64,000 nucleotides of DNA from Vampirovibrio chlorellavorus (GCF_003149375.1 NZ_QFWH01000003.1:62001-126000), one strand, 5' to 3'; positions 9,397 to 18,376 are shown, counted from the stretch's first letter. The notes: generated by a model not told the origin, from the sequence alone. Program-made: numbers and translations.

Positions 9397-9837
9397 ATGA
9401 AAAAAAATTCCGAACCGCATGAAGTTGCCCGCTACTTTTTCCAGACCCTGCTACAAAGCCAAGTGCAAGTGTGCTGGGGCTTGTTCACGGATCACTCCCA
9501 AAAAGAGTTTGTGCAGTGGACGATGAAAGATATTTACCAGCAAAATCCCAAGGCTGCCCAGGCGGCTAAGTTGGGCCCCCCTGAAGTCAAGCTGATGTTT
9601 GAAACCAACAACCTGGATCTGGTGCTGCGCTTCTGGCGGCGATTTGTCCGGCAAAGTCAGGCCGCCCAGTTCGCCCGGTACGGGTATTTTTCCACCTTGT
9701 CCATTCAGGGCAAAACGGCCACCGTGGAAGCGCACCTGGTCTTTCCCAATGGTCAGGAGCAGCGGGTCAACCTGATCATGGTGAACGAGCGTGGCGATTG
9801 GCGCTTGGGTTATCTGGAATCGAATATGCCGTTTTAA
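9397..9837 (+). CDS. Small NTF2-like hypothetical protein
   Basis: A 146-residue cytosolic-looking protein without signal peptide or membrane helix. The pattern of an N-terminal helix (VARYFFQTLLQ), a short acidic/aromatic helical region and C-terminal strands ending in an N-G-x-W-R-L-like segment (GDWRLGYLE) resembles the NTF2-like/DUF4864-DUF4878 fold, but that is a guess from pattern only. It follows the PilX-like gene by 95 bp on the same strand. No catalytic motif is visible. Confidence 0.6.
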   Translation: MKKNSEPHEVARYFFQTLLQSQVQVCWGLFTDHSQKEFVQWTMKDIYQQNPKAAQAAKLGPPEVKLMFETNNLDLVLRFWRRFVRQSQAAQFARYGYFSTLSIQGKTATVEAHLVFPNGQEQRVNLIMVNERGDWRLGYLESNMPF

Positions 9838-9946
9838 CAGGCCATCCGGTTCCCGGGTTTTGGCGCTGTCAATATTACCAAGTATGAAGTTGTGGTGGCC
9901 GCTGGCAATTGAATGCTTTGAGAAGCATTTACAATAGAGTCACACA

Positions 9947-11908
9947 ATGTCCGGCCCCTTGGAGGGCTTCTGTTCCATAAGCCCTGTTGCGTGGATATCC
10001 ATGATTTCGCTTCCGCCCAGCCTGTTTCGTCAAGCCAGCTCACCCCGCCGCCCCGATGGCGCACCGAAGCTGTTGTTTCAGGGCGCTTCCAGTGCCCCCA
10101 AAAAGTCGTCGCCGCCACAAGATACGTTTCAGTCCAGCCGGGGGGACGAGCCCCACGAGGGCTCCCGGGCTACCTCTCCGGCGCCGGATCGGGAGTCGCT
10201 GGACAATGCGGCCTGTGACCGTGACAATGACTCCCTCTCCCGTTTTTTGCAGACCATGGGCTACCTGCCCCCGCAGCTCGGCCACGGAAATAATAAAGCG
10301 GCGGGACTAAACCCCAATTTCTCCAATGAGTTCGGGGATACCTTGCTGATGCTGGCCGCCGGTATGGGCAATGCCGAGGTGACCCGGCAGCTGGTGGCTC
10401 TGGGCGGACAGGTGAATGCTCAAAACGCCTCTTTCAAGAACTACACCCCGCTGATTATGGCTGTTCTGGCCAAGGCCCCGGACTGTGTCGAAGCGTTAAT
10501 GCAATCCCCCGAGCTGGATTTGAATCTGGCGGATACGGAGGGGAACCCGCCGCTGGCCTATGCGGTGGTGGTCAATCAGCCCGAGATTGTGGACATTTTG
10601 CTCCAAAAGGGGGCCAATCCCAATCAGGCCAACTACGATGGCCTGACCCCACTGGCGCAGGCCTGTGGGCTTGAAAGCCTGAGTATTCTTGAAAAACTGC
10701 TGGCGGCCAAAGCCGATCCCAATCGGGTTGACCTGGACGGGGATACCCCCCTGTTGATTGCCACGGCCCGAGGCAATCACAAGATGGTAGAGGCCCTGTT
10801 AAAGGCCAAGGCCAACCCCAATCACTGGAATGACTTTGGCATGGGCCCCCTTGGTTTCGCCATGATTCAGCAGAATGAGAGCCTGGCCCGGCTTTTGCTG
10901 GAACACGGCGCCCAGCCGGATGCCATGAGCAATCTGGGACATACCCTGCTGACGGAATTATGCCGGATGGACGTCCCGGAGGCCGTGGCGTTGTCGCTAT
11001 CCCTGGGGGTGGATGTCAACCAGCCGGATTTCTATGGCGTGACCCCCTTGAAGCAGGCCATTCTGCACAATCAGCCCCGGGTGGTGGCCAAATTACTGGC
11101 AGCGCCCGATTTGACAGAACGGAGTGATATTGAACGAGGCTGGCAGGCCTTAAAAGGCCAGGACGCTCTCTCCGAGCAGGCCTGTGAGGCTTTGTCCAGC
11201 TACCTGACCGCCCCTTTCTTTGTGAACCCTTTGAGAGAGAACCCCGGGCTCAATCTGGGCCCCCTCTTCAGCCGGTTCGCCCGGGTCAGCCACAATTTTC
11301 GAACCAATCCACAGCTGATGGCCTTCCGGCAGCAATCTCCCGAGGGGTACAGGCAATACTGCGCCCAGTACCTGATTGATTTGATGCACCCCCCGGACGC
11401 GGATGAGCATGAGACTGCTGAAAGCTCTTCTGGTCATTTTCAGGGCCCCTTGCCCCCCACCACCCCCACGACCCCCACGGCACAGGCGGAATCTCGCCAG
11501 ACGCTCCCCCGGATGGTGGCAGGCACTCACGCCCTGCAGACTCCGTTGAATTCCCGCCGAATCCGGGAGAATCTGGAGCGCCGTCTTTCCGAGCTGAAGC
11601 AGGAGCGACCGGCTTACTGGCGGCAAATGCGCGCGGATGAACTTTACCGGCTGTTTAATAATCATGAGGCCATTCAGGCGGCCCGACAGGATCATCCCCA
11701 GGATTACCTGCTGGCCAGCAAGGCCTTTTTGGGCTTGATGATGCACTGCTTTGCGGAGATGGATGAAAATCCGCTGTTGACCCGCAGATTAACCCCAAAG
11801 AGCTATCAACGGTTTTTCAGGGCGGAGCTGACCCATATGCTGAACAAGAAACAGTTGCATCCCTTGTTGAGCGATTTTGAGCTGCATAGCCTGTTGACGC
11901 TGCCCTGA
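9947..11908 (+). CDS. Large ankyrin-repeat protein
   Basis: 653 residues. Residues 1-128 are Pro/Ser-rich and probably disordered. From about 129 to 395 there are roughly eight ankyrin repeats, seen as recurring G-x-T-P-L-x-x-A and V-x-x-L-L-x-x-G-A-x-P-N motifs. The remaining 250 residues are helical, with a Pro/Thr linker near 505. Ankyrin repeats bind proteins; in bacteria they are frequent in host-directed effectors but also occur in housekeeping scaffolds. No signal peptide is visible. The ATG at 10001 is an alternative start. It is the first of four adjacent genes of similar character on the same strand. Confidence 0.8.
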   Translation: MSGPLEGFCSISPVAWISMISLPPSLFRQASSPRRPDGAPKLLFQGASSAPKKSSPPQDTFQSSRGDEPHEGSRATSPAPDRESLDNAACDRDNDSLSRFLQTMGYLPPQLGHGNNKAAGLNPNFSNEFGDTLLMLAAGMGNAEVTRQLVALGGQVNAQNASFKNYTPLIMAVLAKAPDCVEALMQSPELDLNLADTEGNPPLAYAVVVNQPEIVDILLQKGANPNQANYDGLTPLAQACGLESLSILEKLLAAKADPNRVDLDGDTPLLIATARGNHKMVEALLKAKANPNHWNDFGMGPLGFAMIQQNESLARLLLEHGAQPDAMSNLGHTLLTELCRMDVPEAVALSLSLGVDVNQPDFYGVTPLKQAILHNQPRVVAKLLAAPDLTERSDIERGWQALKGQDALSEQACEALSSYLTAPFFVNPLRENPGLNLGPLFSRFARVSHNFRTNPQLMAFRQQSPEGYRQYCAQYLIDLMHPPDADEHETAESSSGHFQGPLPPTTPTTPTAQAESRQTLPRMVAGTHALQTPLNSRRIRENLERRLSELKQERPAYWRQMRADELYRLFNNHEAIQAARQDHPQDYLLASKAFLGLMMHCFAEMDENPLLTRRLTPKSYQRFFRAELTHMLNKKQLHPLLSDFELHSLLTLP

Positions 11909-12173
11909 GGCATACTGTTTGCGTCGTCTTTGAGTGTGGGCTTGCGTTTCTTTATTCAGTCGATGGCGGAGCGCGCAATTTTATCTTTGCGATGTTTTGT
12001 TTACACTGTCCGGTAACTGTGTGCAAAGCCTCGGCGTTGGCTCTCCGCATGGTTTTGAGACGGCTCCTGAACGCACCCGTCTGAGCAGTCCTCTGAATAC
12101 GCCTTAGAACAAAAGGCTGGAATCCTGATTCACGGTTTGTCGCCGCCAATGCCCTTGCCTGACTGACTTGCCT
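11909..12173. other. Non-coding spacer between ankyrin-cluster genes
   Basis: No supported gene was found here. Small minus-strand frames overlap it but have no ribosome site or recognisable product. It is AT-richer than its flanks near 11950-12010 and may hold the promoter of the next gene, but no good -35/-10 pair was identified. Confidence 0.4.
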
Positions 12174-12241
12174 GTCCTTGAATGAAGCCTCTGTCTCTGA
12201 AAGAAGTCCCTCTCCCTGAATGAAGTCCCTCTCTCTCTCTC
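12174..12241 (+). repeat. Imperfect tandem repeat ending in a CT tract at a start codon
   Basis: About three imperfect ~22 bp units of the form CTGAATGAAGTCCCTCTCT run up to the ATG at 12242. The last unit ends in an uninterrupted CT dinucleotide tract (12229-12241, six and a half units) touching the start codon. No Shine-Dalgarno box is visible in the usual place. Short repeats in this position are prone to slippage and can change translation or transcription. Confidence 0.6.
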
Positions 12242-12973
12242 ATGGATGACCCCTTGATGCTTGAACCTGCTTCACCCCGGAAAACCGGTACCCCTCCCAT
12301 TCCCCCAAAAACGCCAGAAAAGCTGGGGCCATTGGGCGAAAAGCTGCTGAAAGGTAAATCGCTTCAAAAAAGCGCCAGCCTGAAGGGGCAATTAAATTTT
12401 GACCAGTTCATCCGCACCGCAAAGCCACTCCCTCACGCCGGGCCGGTGGCGTCTGCCGGGCCGGACAGGGTGCCGCTGGATGTGGAAAAGTCCGTTGAGC
12501 CGGGTCAGGTGGCCGAAGCCCTGTCGATTCTGGAGCGTGGCAACCGGCATTTAACCAAAAGTTCAAATATAAACAGTTTGCGGGCTCCGCTGGAGAGCCC
12601 GGAGCTTCAGCTGTTTGCCCAGCAACGGCACGGGGCCCTGACCCTGTTGGCTCAAGCCGGAAACTGGGCCCCTCGGGAGTCCTTAAACCTGTATGAGCAG
12701 GCCGGACAGCTGGCCTGGGCCTGTTTGAAGAATTTGACCGATCCCCAGTATTTTGAGCCCCCTGAAAATATCGCTCCCATCCTGGATTTTTACATTCAGA
12801 CCCACCCACAGGTAACTTACGGGGACCTTCAGGAGACCATGAACTATCTGGAAACCTGTTATGAAGGCGGTCTGGAACGCTATGCCAATTATCGTGAACT
12901 GAAGCAAGCCGTTGCGGCCAGGTTGCGCCCCGTCCGCAGGGGGCAGACCGGGCCCGGTCCGGCGGAAGGTTGA
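12242..12973 (+). CDS. Hypothetical protein of the ankyrin cluster, Pro-rich N terminus
   Basis: A 243-residue protein not recognised by family. Residues 1-70 are basic and proline-rich, including PPIPPK at 18-23, which fits the general form of an SH3-domain ligand (PxxPxK). The rest is predicted mostly helical, with no obvious ankyrin consensus. It is followed directly by another ankyrin-like gene whose start lies 6 bp after this stop, so the two are probably translated from one mRNA. The upstream region carries a repetitive tract rather than a clear ribosome site. Function unknown; an effector or scaffold role is inferred only from neighbours. Confidence 0.6.
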   Translation: MDDPLMLEPASPRKTGTPPIPPKTPEKLGPLGEKLLKGKSLQKSASLKGQLNFDQFIRTAKPLPHAGPVASAGPDRVPLDVEKSVEPGQVAEALSILERGNRHLTKSSNINSLRAPLESPELQLFAQQRHGALTLLAQAGNWAPRESLNLYEQAGQLAWACLKNLTDPQYFEPPENIAPILDFYIQTHPQVTYGDLQETMNYLETCYEGGLERYANYRELKQAVAARLRPVRRGQTGPGPAEG

Positions 12974-12978
12974 CCCGG

Positions 12979-13818
12979 ATGGAGGCACAAGCACTGCCAT
13001 CTGGCGCGCCACGAAGGGCCACCGCCTCGCCCCGGCCCCAACCCCAACCTTTGGCCCCGGATGCCCAGTGGCCCGAGGTGGTGAACCACACGGATGTGTT
13101 TGTGCGCTGTTTCGGCAGGGATCTGGGACGCCATCCCCAGCTTAGGGATGTGTTTTCCCGCAGTCCAGAAATTGGCAACGCCTTAAGCGATCATTATCAG
13201 GCACGGTTGAAAAAAGCCGCTGGACAAGGGCTAACCCAGCTGGTTCAAAACATGGTGGACTGCCTTAGCGGCGTCGATCGGCCCGCCTTCTGGGGGCATC
13301 CGCTGGTGGCGGCTGCCGAAAACGGGCATTGGCGTATTGTGAACAAACTGCTGGGTCAAATTCCTGCGGGACAAAATCCGGCTCACATCGCCGATGCTTT
13401 GGAGAATGCCGCCGCCCGGGGGCATCAGCAGGTGGTGACTGCCTTGCTGAAACAGACGGACATCAAGGACGACACCGTGGCCCTGGCCGTGGCCTTGAGA
13501 CGCGCCGCCGGTGGAGGGGCTGAGCCTGTGGTGACCACGCTGCTAAGGGAGACTCCGGTTCGGGACGATGAACGGGCCATTGCTGCCGCCTTGAAAGAGG
13601 CTGCCCAGTATGGCCACCCGGCTGTGGTTTCGGAATTACTGACCGCCAGCCCTGTGGCCCGGCAGGAAGCACTGGTGAATGAGGCCTTGACCCGGGCGGC
13701 CAGCTACGGACACCGCTCGGTGGTGCGTATCCTGCGGCCTCATGCTCGGCAACCGGGACTGGAAACCTTGCTGGAGCAGCTTTATATCAGCAGGCGCTCT
13801 AACCGCTTTTCCCGATAA
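12979..13818 (+). CDS. Degenerate ankyrin-repeat protein
   Basis: 279 residues. After a Pro-rich N terminus (about 1-30) and a helical region, residues from about 105 to 260 hold some five degenerate ankyrin-type helix pairs with the recurring form A-L-x-x-A-A-x-x-G-H-x-x-V-V-x-x-L-L. The ATG at 12979 is chosen because GGAAGG lies 9 bp upstream; an in-frame TTG at 12970 would sit directly on that box. It follows the preceding gene by 6 bp. A hairpin-forming GC-rich sequence just after the stop has no T run. Confidence 0.7.
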   Translation: MEAQALPSGAPRRATASPRPQPQPLAPDAQWPEVVNHTDVFVRCFGRDLGRHPQLRDVFSRSPEIGNALSDHYQARLKKAAGQGLTQLVQNMVDCLSGVDRPAFWGHPLVAAAENGHWRIVNKLLGQIPAGQNPAHIADALENAAARGHQQVVTALLKQTDIKDDTVALAVALRRAAGGGAEPVVTTLLRETPVRDDERAIAAALKEAAQYGHPAVVSELLTASPVARQEALVNEALTRAASYGHRSVVRILRPHARQPGLETLLEQLYISRRSNRFSR

Positions 13819-14030
13819 GGGGCCAATAGCGCCCCACCGGCGATGGGGTGAGACAGGCTGCCGGAGTACCGGCAATAGCCCGGCCACTGATCCTGCTTAG
13901 GCACGCTGAGCGGCGGTTTGGTTTTAATGTTTATGAATCAGGGGGGCGCCCTGATGGCAGTAGGCCCATGAAGGCGTCCTGAAAAAATTCCGCACGCAAA
14001 AATTCCTGCACGAAAAAAGGTTTTTTTAAC

Positions 14031-14777
14031 ATGTTTTCAAACGTTGATTCCAGAGTCGGTAGCGGTTGGTTGCGCCCTGCCTCGGCTCCTCGTATTTCTG
14101 CCCCGGTTTCTCTCACGGTTTCTCCATCCGCCACTTTTCCACCAGCCTCGGGAGATTCCAGAACTTCCGCCCTACTACGGTTTGCCGGGCCATCGGAAGC
14201 GCTTTGCCTTGCCGCCCAAAATGGGGATTTTCGTCGACTGAGGTCGTGCCTGCGGGCAGGGTTTAATCCTGATTTTGCGGACTCTCTGGGAAACCGAATC
14301 CTGCACTATGCCGCCGAATATCAAGACAGAGAGGCGGTGCAGGCATTGATCGGGGCAGGGGCTCAGGTGGATGCGCTGGATGGCAGTTTTCACCGCAGAA
14401 GTCCGCTGATGATTGCCGCTCGCCGGGGGGCGTTGGATCTGGTGAATCCCCTGCTTCAGGCTGGCGCCAACCTGGAATTGCCGGATAAGGTGTATGGCTG
14501 CCGTCCCCTGCATCATGCCGCTATTGGCGGGCATGTGGCGGTGGTGAAAGCGTTGCTGGATGCCGGTGCGCTGGTTACCGCCAAGGATTACAAAGGGGCC
14601 ACGCCGTTGCAATTGGCCCAGCGGAAGGGGCATACCGAAGTCGCTCAACTGCTGACTCAGGCCGAAGCCGCTAGTCTACCGTCTTTTCCGGTGCCTTTTC
14701 CGGGGTTTCCCCTGCTGCCCCTTGTTTTCCCTGAGTCTATTTTTGGGGCCAAGCGCCCCCGACCTGGTGATGAATGA
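14031..14777 (+). CDS. Ankyrin-repeat protein with basic C-terminal KRPRP motif
   Basis: 248 residues with a Ser/Pro-rich N terminus (1-55), then four to five good ankyrin repeats between about 55 and 205 (for example RSPLMIAARRGALDLVNPLL and CRPLHHAAIGGHVAVVKALL). The tail is hydrophobic and Pro/Phe-rich, ending in AKRPRPGDE. KRPRP equals the known nuclear localisation signal of adenovirus E1A, but five residues may be chance. An AAGG box precedes the ATG by 10 bp. It is the last of the four-gene ankyrin block and the most canonical of them. Confidence 0.8.
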   Translation: MFSNVDSRVGSGWLRPASAPRISAPVSLTVSPSATFPPASGDSRTSALLRFAGPSEALCLAAQNGDFRRLRSCLRAGFNPDFADSLGNRILHYAAEYQDREAVQALIGAGAQVDALDGSFHRRSPLMIAARRGALDLVNPLLQAGANLELPDKVYGCRPLHHAAIGGHVAVVKALLDAGALVTAKDYKGATPLQLAQRKGHTEVAQLLTQAEAASLPSFPVPFPGFPLLPLVFPESIFGAKRPRPGDE

Positions 14778-14909
14778 AATCTGGCGGCGCTTCCTCGTTT
14801 TTGGGCCCGAAGGTAGGAGTCCGTTACAGCATATGGATGCTCTCTTCCAATCACTCTTTCTATCTCAAAATCTTTTCTAGGTAAGATCTTTTTAGTCTAT
14901 CTCTGCCAA

Positions 14910-14943
14910 CAAAAAAGCCTTCCGGTTCAAAACTCGGAAAGCC
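14910..14943 (-). terminator. Rho-independent terminator of tRNA-Asp
   Basis: Read on the minus strand, GCTTTCCG pairs with CGGAAGGC (one G-U wobble) around a 10-base loop and is followed by a run of six T. It lies about 45 bp beyond the 3' end of the tRNA gene. Confidence 0.75.
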
Positions 14944-14988
14944 TTCTGGTGTCTGTGTTGCCAACTTTTATAGTTTTTTTGTGAAAAG

Positions 14989-15065
14989 TGGCGGGGTGGA
15001 CGGGGCTCGAACCCGCGACATCCTGCGTGACAGGCAGGTACTCTAACCAACTGAGCTACCACCCC
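14989..15065 (-). tRNA. tRNA-Asp (GTC anticodon)
   Basis: A complete cloverleaf with an encoded CCA end. The acceptor stem is GGGGTGG/CCACCCC, the D-arm contains AGTTGGTTAGAG, the anticodon stem CCTGC/GCAGG encloses the loop CTGTCAC giving anticodon GTC, and the T-arm is GCGGGTTCGAGCCCCGT. The discriminator base is G, as in bacterial tRNA-Asp. The gene stands alone on the minus strand, with its own promoter upstream and a terminator downstream. Confidence 0.98.
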
Positions 15066-15096
15066 GCGTGGGGAGTTCGTTTGAGACAACAGGAAA

Positions 15097-15125
15097 TTTA
15101 TAACATAGCCGTCGGGGGGACACAA
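15097..15125 (-). promoter_or_regulatory. Promoter of tRNA-Asp
   Basis: On the minus strand a TTGTGT box (15120-15125) is followed after exactly 17 bp by TATAAA (15097-15102), 31 bp before the tRNA 5' end. Spacing and position fit a sigma-70-type promoter. Confidence 0.5.
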
Positions 15126-15202
15126 GCGAAAATCTTTCAGATTGACTGTAAATTACGGTTAAAATCTGGAAACTCAGGCTAATTCATTTTGTGACCTAAA
15201 GG

Positions 15203-15227
15203 TAAAAAAAAGGCCGCATAAAGCGGC
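15203..15227 (-). terminator. Rho-independent terminator after the phage-like block
   Basis: On the minus strand GCCGC and GCGGC pair around a 5-base loop and lead into a run of seven T. It would stop transcripts coming from the terminase gene before they reach the tRNA. The 250 bp between it and the terminase stop hold no gene and are AT-rich. Confidence 0.7.
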
Positions 15228-15480
15228 AGACTAAAAGAGGGGGGATGTAGGAGTTATTATAAGAGAACTTTCTGGAATGTCAGCACGAGGTTATGGCACT
15301 TTGGCCCGTAAAAGCGCCTTAAAGTCAGGCTAAAAGCGAACTTAACAAATATTTGTTTATTTATTTTTATGTTTCAATGACTATTGAAATGTGGTGGGGA
15401 AGTCGAACACAGCCATAGTCTGCCTGAACCTGAATGGGTGCTTCCCCAAAGCAAGCCCTGCCTAGCACAGCCATAGCGTT

Positions 15481-17013
15481 TTAATATCCCGTGTAGCGAT
15501 TGCCGGGCCGATACTGGGGCGAACGTCGGGATTTGACCGATACGGGCAAAGAACACTTCTGCATGACCGCATAGCGCAGGCAGTCCATCACATCTTCGTA
15601 CGGATGCTCCTGCAACGGGGTCTCCGACTCGGCAGAACTGTATCGATACCCCCCTTCAAACGCCTCGATCAGTTTTTCGCAGCCATAGTCTACCCGCAGG
15701 GCCGGGGTATTGCCCATCAGTCGAGACAGTTGAACCCGCATTAGTTCCAGTCCGTCCTTGATGGGAGAGCGATCGAAAAACGGAAAAATACCCATGCTGT
15801 TTAAAATCTCAATGCTGGTGCGGACGTTTTTATCGGATCGTTGGGCCCCTGCCGGGTCGCAAATATCCTCCACCGGGACACCGGCATAGTGGGCCTCGGT
15901 GACAGCCTTCACCTGCTGGGCGAAATCGGTCAACAACACCTGAGCGCCCACCACCTCTCGCAGCACCAGTAGCCGATCCTCACTATCAAAAGCCAGAAAC
16001 AAACAGGCCGGGCAATGATAGCCAAAGTCCCAACTGCGAATGAGCCTGGTGGGTTGGAAATCCTGAAAATCTCCCTTGTTGGCCTCGTTGAAGTTGGAAA
16101 AAACCCGGTTCTTCAGGGACAAATGGTAGTTGATATCCAGCTCCCGGGCCAGCTCATCCTCGCTGAGCCGCTGCGCTTGGGTGGCGTACCAGCTTTCATC
16201 CCGTTCCGGGTGGTCTCGCCAATGCATCCGCAACACCTTGATTTGCCCGGAAAAACGCAGTTCGGCAAAGCGGTTGTGCCTGCCATAGGGGGTGCCCACC
16301 ACAATGCGGCTGGGGGTGGACTGCCCGGCGGAGGCGTAAGCGGCGTCCTGGGTGGGCCAAAAGGGGAACTCATCGAACAGCACCGCCTTGTAGCGTCCCC
16401 CCCGCCCGAAGTTCTCGTTGCTGCTCTCCCCGGTGATGGTGTTGCCGTTGGTGGGGTTCAACAAGCGCAGCACGTTATCGTGAACGCTGTCCTGAAAGCC
16501 CGCCGGACGCATCCAATGGGGTAACCAGCTAAGGTTGTAGCGCAGTTTCTCCATCAGGGTGGATAAATCCCCCTTGCGATCCACGGCCTCCTGTTTGCGG
16601 GAGCCCAAGTGGAAGTTGGCCCCCTCCCGAAACAGCCAGAAATACTGGAAGGCCAATAATACCAGCCAACTGAGGCCCATGTCCCGGCTCTTTTCAATCA
16701 GCATGTCCTCTCCGGTCTCAATGGCCCGCACCAGTGCCACCAGCGCCCGTTCCTGAAAGGCGTAAGGCACAAACGGCAAGTGGGGCTGTTCCTTGCGGGG
16801 ATCGAACGTCCAGCAAAAATGACGAAACCAGAAGCGCACGTCCCGCTTGCACCAGGCGAGCAGTACATCCTGCAATTCCGGGTGGCGCTCCGCCGCCTGG
16901 TACAAGACCAGACGACGGGCTATCCACTGGCGGGGGGCTTCTTGAGTCGTGTCTAAAGGAGTTGAAGGGTCTGAATGGACTGACGAGGGCACGGCTTGAT
17001 GCTCCACGCTCAA
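15481..17013 (-). CDS. Phage large terminase subunit (ATPase and nuclease)
   Basis: A 510-residue DNA-packaging motor protein. The N-terminal ATPase has an atypical Walker A of the IEKSRDMGLSW type (residues 106-116), as in many tailed-phage terminases, and a Walker B VLFDE (211-215). The C-terminal RNase H-like nuclease retains acidic residues in RSWDFGY (Asp 329), ICDPAG (Asp 386) and DVMD (473-476). Both domains therefore look intact. The gene ends a five-gene minus-strand block and overlaps the preceding gene by 4 bp. No portal, capsid or tail gene is recognised nearby, so this is a prophage remnant or a packaging module kept for another reason. Confidence 0.88.
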   Translation of the reverse strand: MSVEHQAVPSSVHSDPSTPLDTTQEAPRQWIARRLVLYQAAERHPELQDVLLAWCKRDVRFWFRHFCWTFDPRKEQPHLPFVPYAFQERALVALVRAIETGEDMLIEKSRDMGLSWLVLLAFQYFWLFREGANFHLGSRKQEAVDRKGDLSTLMEKLRYNLSWLPHWMRPAGFQDSVHDNVLRLLNPTNGNTITGESSNENFGRGGRYKAVLFDEFPFWPTQDAAYASAGQSTPSRIVVGTPYGRHNRFAELRFSGQIKVLRMHWRDHPERDESWYATQAQRLSEDELARELDINYHLSLKNRVFSNFNEANKGDFQDFQPTRLIRSWDFGYHCPACLFLAFDSEDRLLVLREVVGAQVLLTDFAQQVKAVTEAHYAGVPVEDICDPAGAQRSDKNVRTSIEILNSMGIFPFFDRSPIKDGLELMRVQLSRLMGNTPALRVDYGCEKLIEAFEGGYRYSSAESETPLQEHPYEDVMDCLRYAVMQKCSLPVSVKSRRSPQYRPGNRYTGY

Positions 17014-17750
17014 ATGCCCATCAGGGCCATGGCGATTTGGCTGCTGGCCCGCAGGGCGTTTTCCCGATCAACGCGATTTTGCTCGGACTGGGCCAGGGCA
17101 TCCTGACGGCTGGCCTGCAATGCCAGATTGGCCTTTTGCACCGCCAGATCGGTGGCCCGCTGGCTTTCATTCAGCAACACCCCGCTGCCGTTGCTCTGCA
17201 AGCCCCGGGCCTGATTGTTCAAGTCGGCCAGATAGTTTTGAAACAGGGCAAAGCGACGCACCCGGCTGTCCTCATCGGCCCGAAACAGATCCTCGCCCAG
17301 CAGGGCCGCCTGTTTGCTGGCATCGGCCAGTTGCCCCAGCCGATTGCCTTCCATCTGGGCCAGTAAATTGGTGCCAAAGGTGGCGTTATAAGCGCCGCCA
17401 AAGCGCTTGGCCAGACTGGATCGGGCCTTGGCCAGTTGAGCGTCGGCCTGGGCGTTGATATCGGATGACTGCAAATCGAAAAAATCACGGGAGCGTTGAT
17501 TGATGGCCTGTTGCCGCACCGGATCGGGCTGGTTCAGCTCCTTAGCCAGTTGTTGCAGGCCCTTCAGGCTTTCCTCCACGGTTTGCCTGGTGGTGGGGTT
17601 CAGGTAGCTCTGAAACGTTTGCTGACCGTTCTGGGTGGTGGTCACATAGCGATCGCCGGTGGGGCTGTTGAATTCCACCCGGGTGATGGGCGGCGGGGCA
17701 GACACTTTAACCACCTTGGTGGTACTCTTTTTTTTGCGTCCGAGTGACAT
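17010..17750 (-). CDS. Probable phage-derived protein, Gln/Ala-rich and helical
   Basis: 246 residues; basic N terminus (GRKKKSTTKVVK), then long helical, Ala/Gln/Asn-rich stretches typical of virion or scaffold proteins. No family recognised. It sits directly upstream of the large terminase with a 4 bp overlap, so the two are translationally coupled. No signal peptide or membrane segment is visible. Assignment to the phage block is from context and composition only. Confidence 0.6.
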   Translation of the reverse strand: MSLGRKKKSTTKVVKVSAPPPITRVEFNSPTGDRYVTTTQNGQQTFQSYLNPTTRQTVEESLKGLQQLAKELNQPDPVRQQAINQRSRDFFDLQSSDINAQADAQLAKARSSLAKRFGGAYNATFGTNLLAQMEGNRLGQLADASKQAALLGEDLFRADEDSRVRRFALFQNYLADLNNQARGLQSNGSGVLLNESQRATDLAVQKANLALQASRQDALAQSEQNRVDRENALRASSQIAMALMGI

Positions 17751-17794
17751 GGTTGGCTTCCTTCTCTAATTAATCAGTACGACTTATATAGGAC

Positions 17795-18376
17795 TTAATG
17801 CGGCTGATGATTTCGGGGATCAGCGCGTTTGGGCGATTGGGATAACATCCGGGGCCGCATCATCTCCCGGTAGCGCGTGGCGCTAAGGCTGTAAACGGCC
17901 ACGTCTCGCAGCAGGCCGCTCACGGCAATATCCTGCCGGAACAGAGCCTCCCGCTGAAAGCCAAAGCGTCTGCAAAAGCCCGTGGCCCCCCGGTTGTGGG
18001 TCTCCACTTCGGCCTTCACCTTGATCAGCGCCAACTCGTCAAAAGCGGTTTGCAGCAGGGGACCCAGGGTTTGGGCCACGCAGCCCGCTCCTCGAAAAGC
18101 CGGATGGCTGATCCCGTGCAAAAAGGCGTGCCGTCCCGGTTGTATATCGGACAGCGCTCCAATGGCGCTGATGCTGCCATCGGGTTGCACGAACACCCAC
18201 AGCCAGGGCATGCAGGCCGCCGTGTTCTGCCACAGGAGTTCCACATCCTCCGTCAGACTGTCACTGCGGCTGGCGTCATCCAGCAAGGTGTCCCGGTGCA
18301 GGCGCAGCAAGTGGCGAATGCCCGGGGCGTGGCGGGCCAGTGCTTCGGGTGTGGTCAACTGACAAACCGGGCTCAT
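17795..18376 (-). CDS. GNAT-family N-acetyltransferase
   Basis: 193 residues. The central part shows the GNAT pattern: a strand ending in HAFLHGISHP, then FRGAGCVAQTLGPLLQTAF as a degenerate acetyl-CoA-binding R-x-x-G-x-G/A loop, and the late motif NRGATGFCRRFGFQREA matching the N-x-x-x-x-x-x-x-x-x-G-F segment. Substrate unknown. It lies within the phage-like block, 6 bp downstream of the next small gene; acetyltransferases of this kind occur in phage genomes next to packaging genes. Confidence 0.75.
   Translation of the reverse strand: MSPVCQLTTPEALARHAPGIRHLLRLHRDTLLDDASRSDSLTEDVELLWQNTAACMPWLWVFVQPDGSISAIGALSDIQPGRHAFLHGISHPAFRGAGCVAQTLGPLLQTAFDELALIKVKAEVETHNRGATGFCRRFGFQREALFRQDIAVSGLLRDVAVYSLSATRYREMMRPRMLSQSPKRADPRNHQPH

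Noticed and set aside
15404-15700. Recurring CAGCCATAG motif near the terminase
   Set aside because: Three occurrences only, one inside the coding sequence; too short and irregular to call a repeat family.
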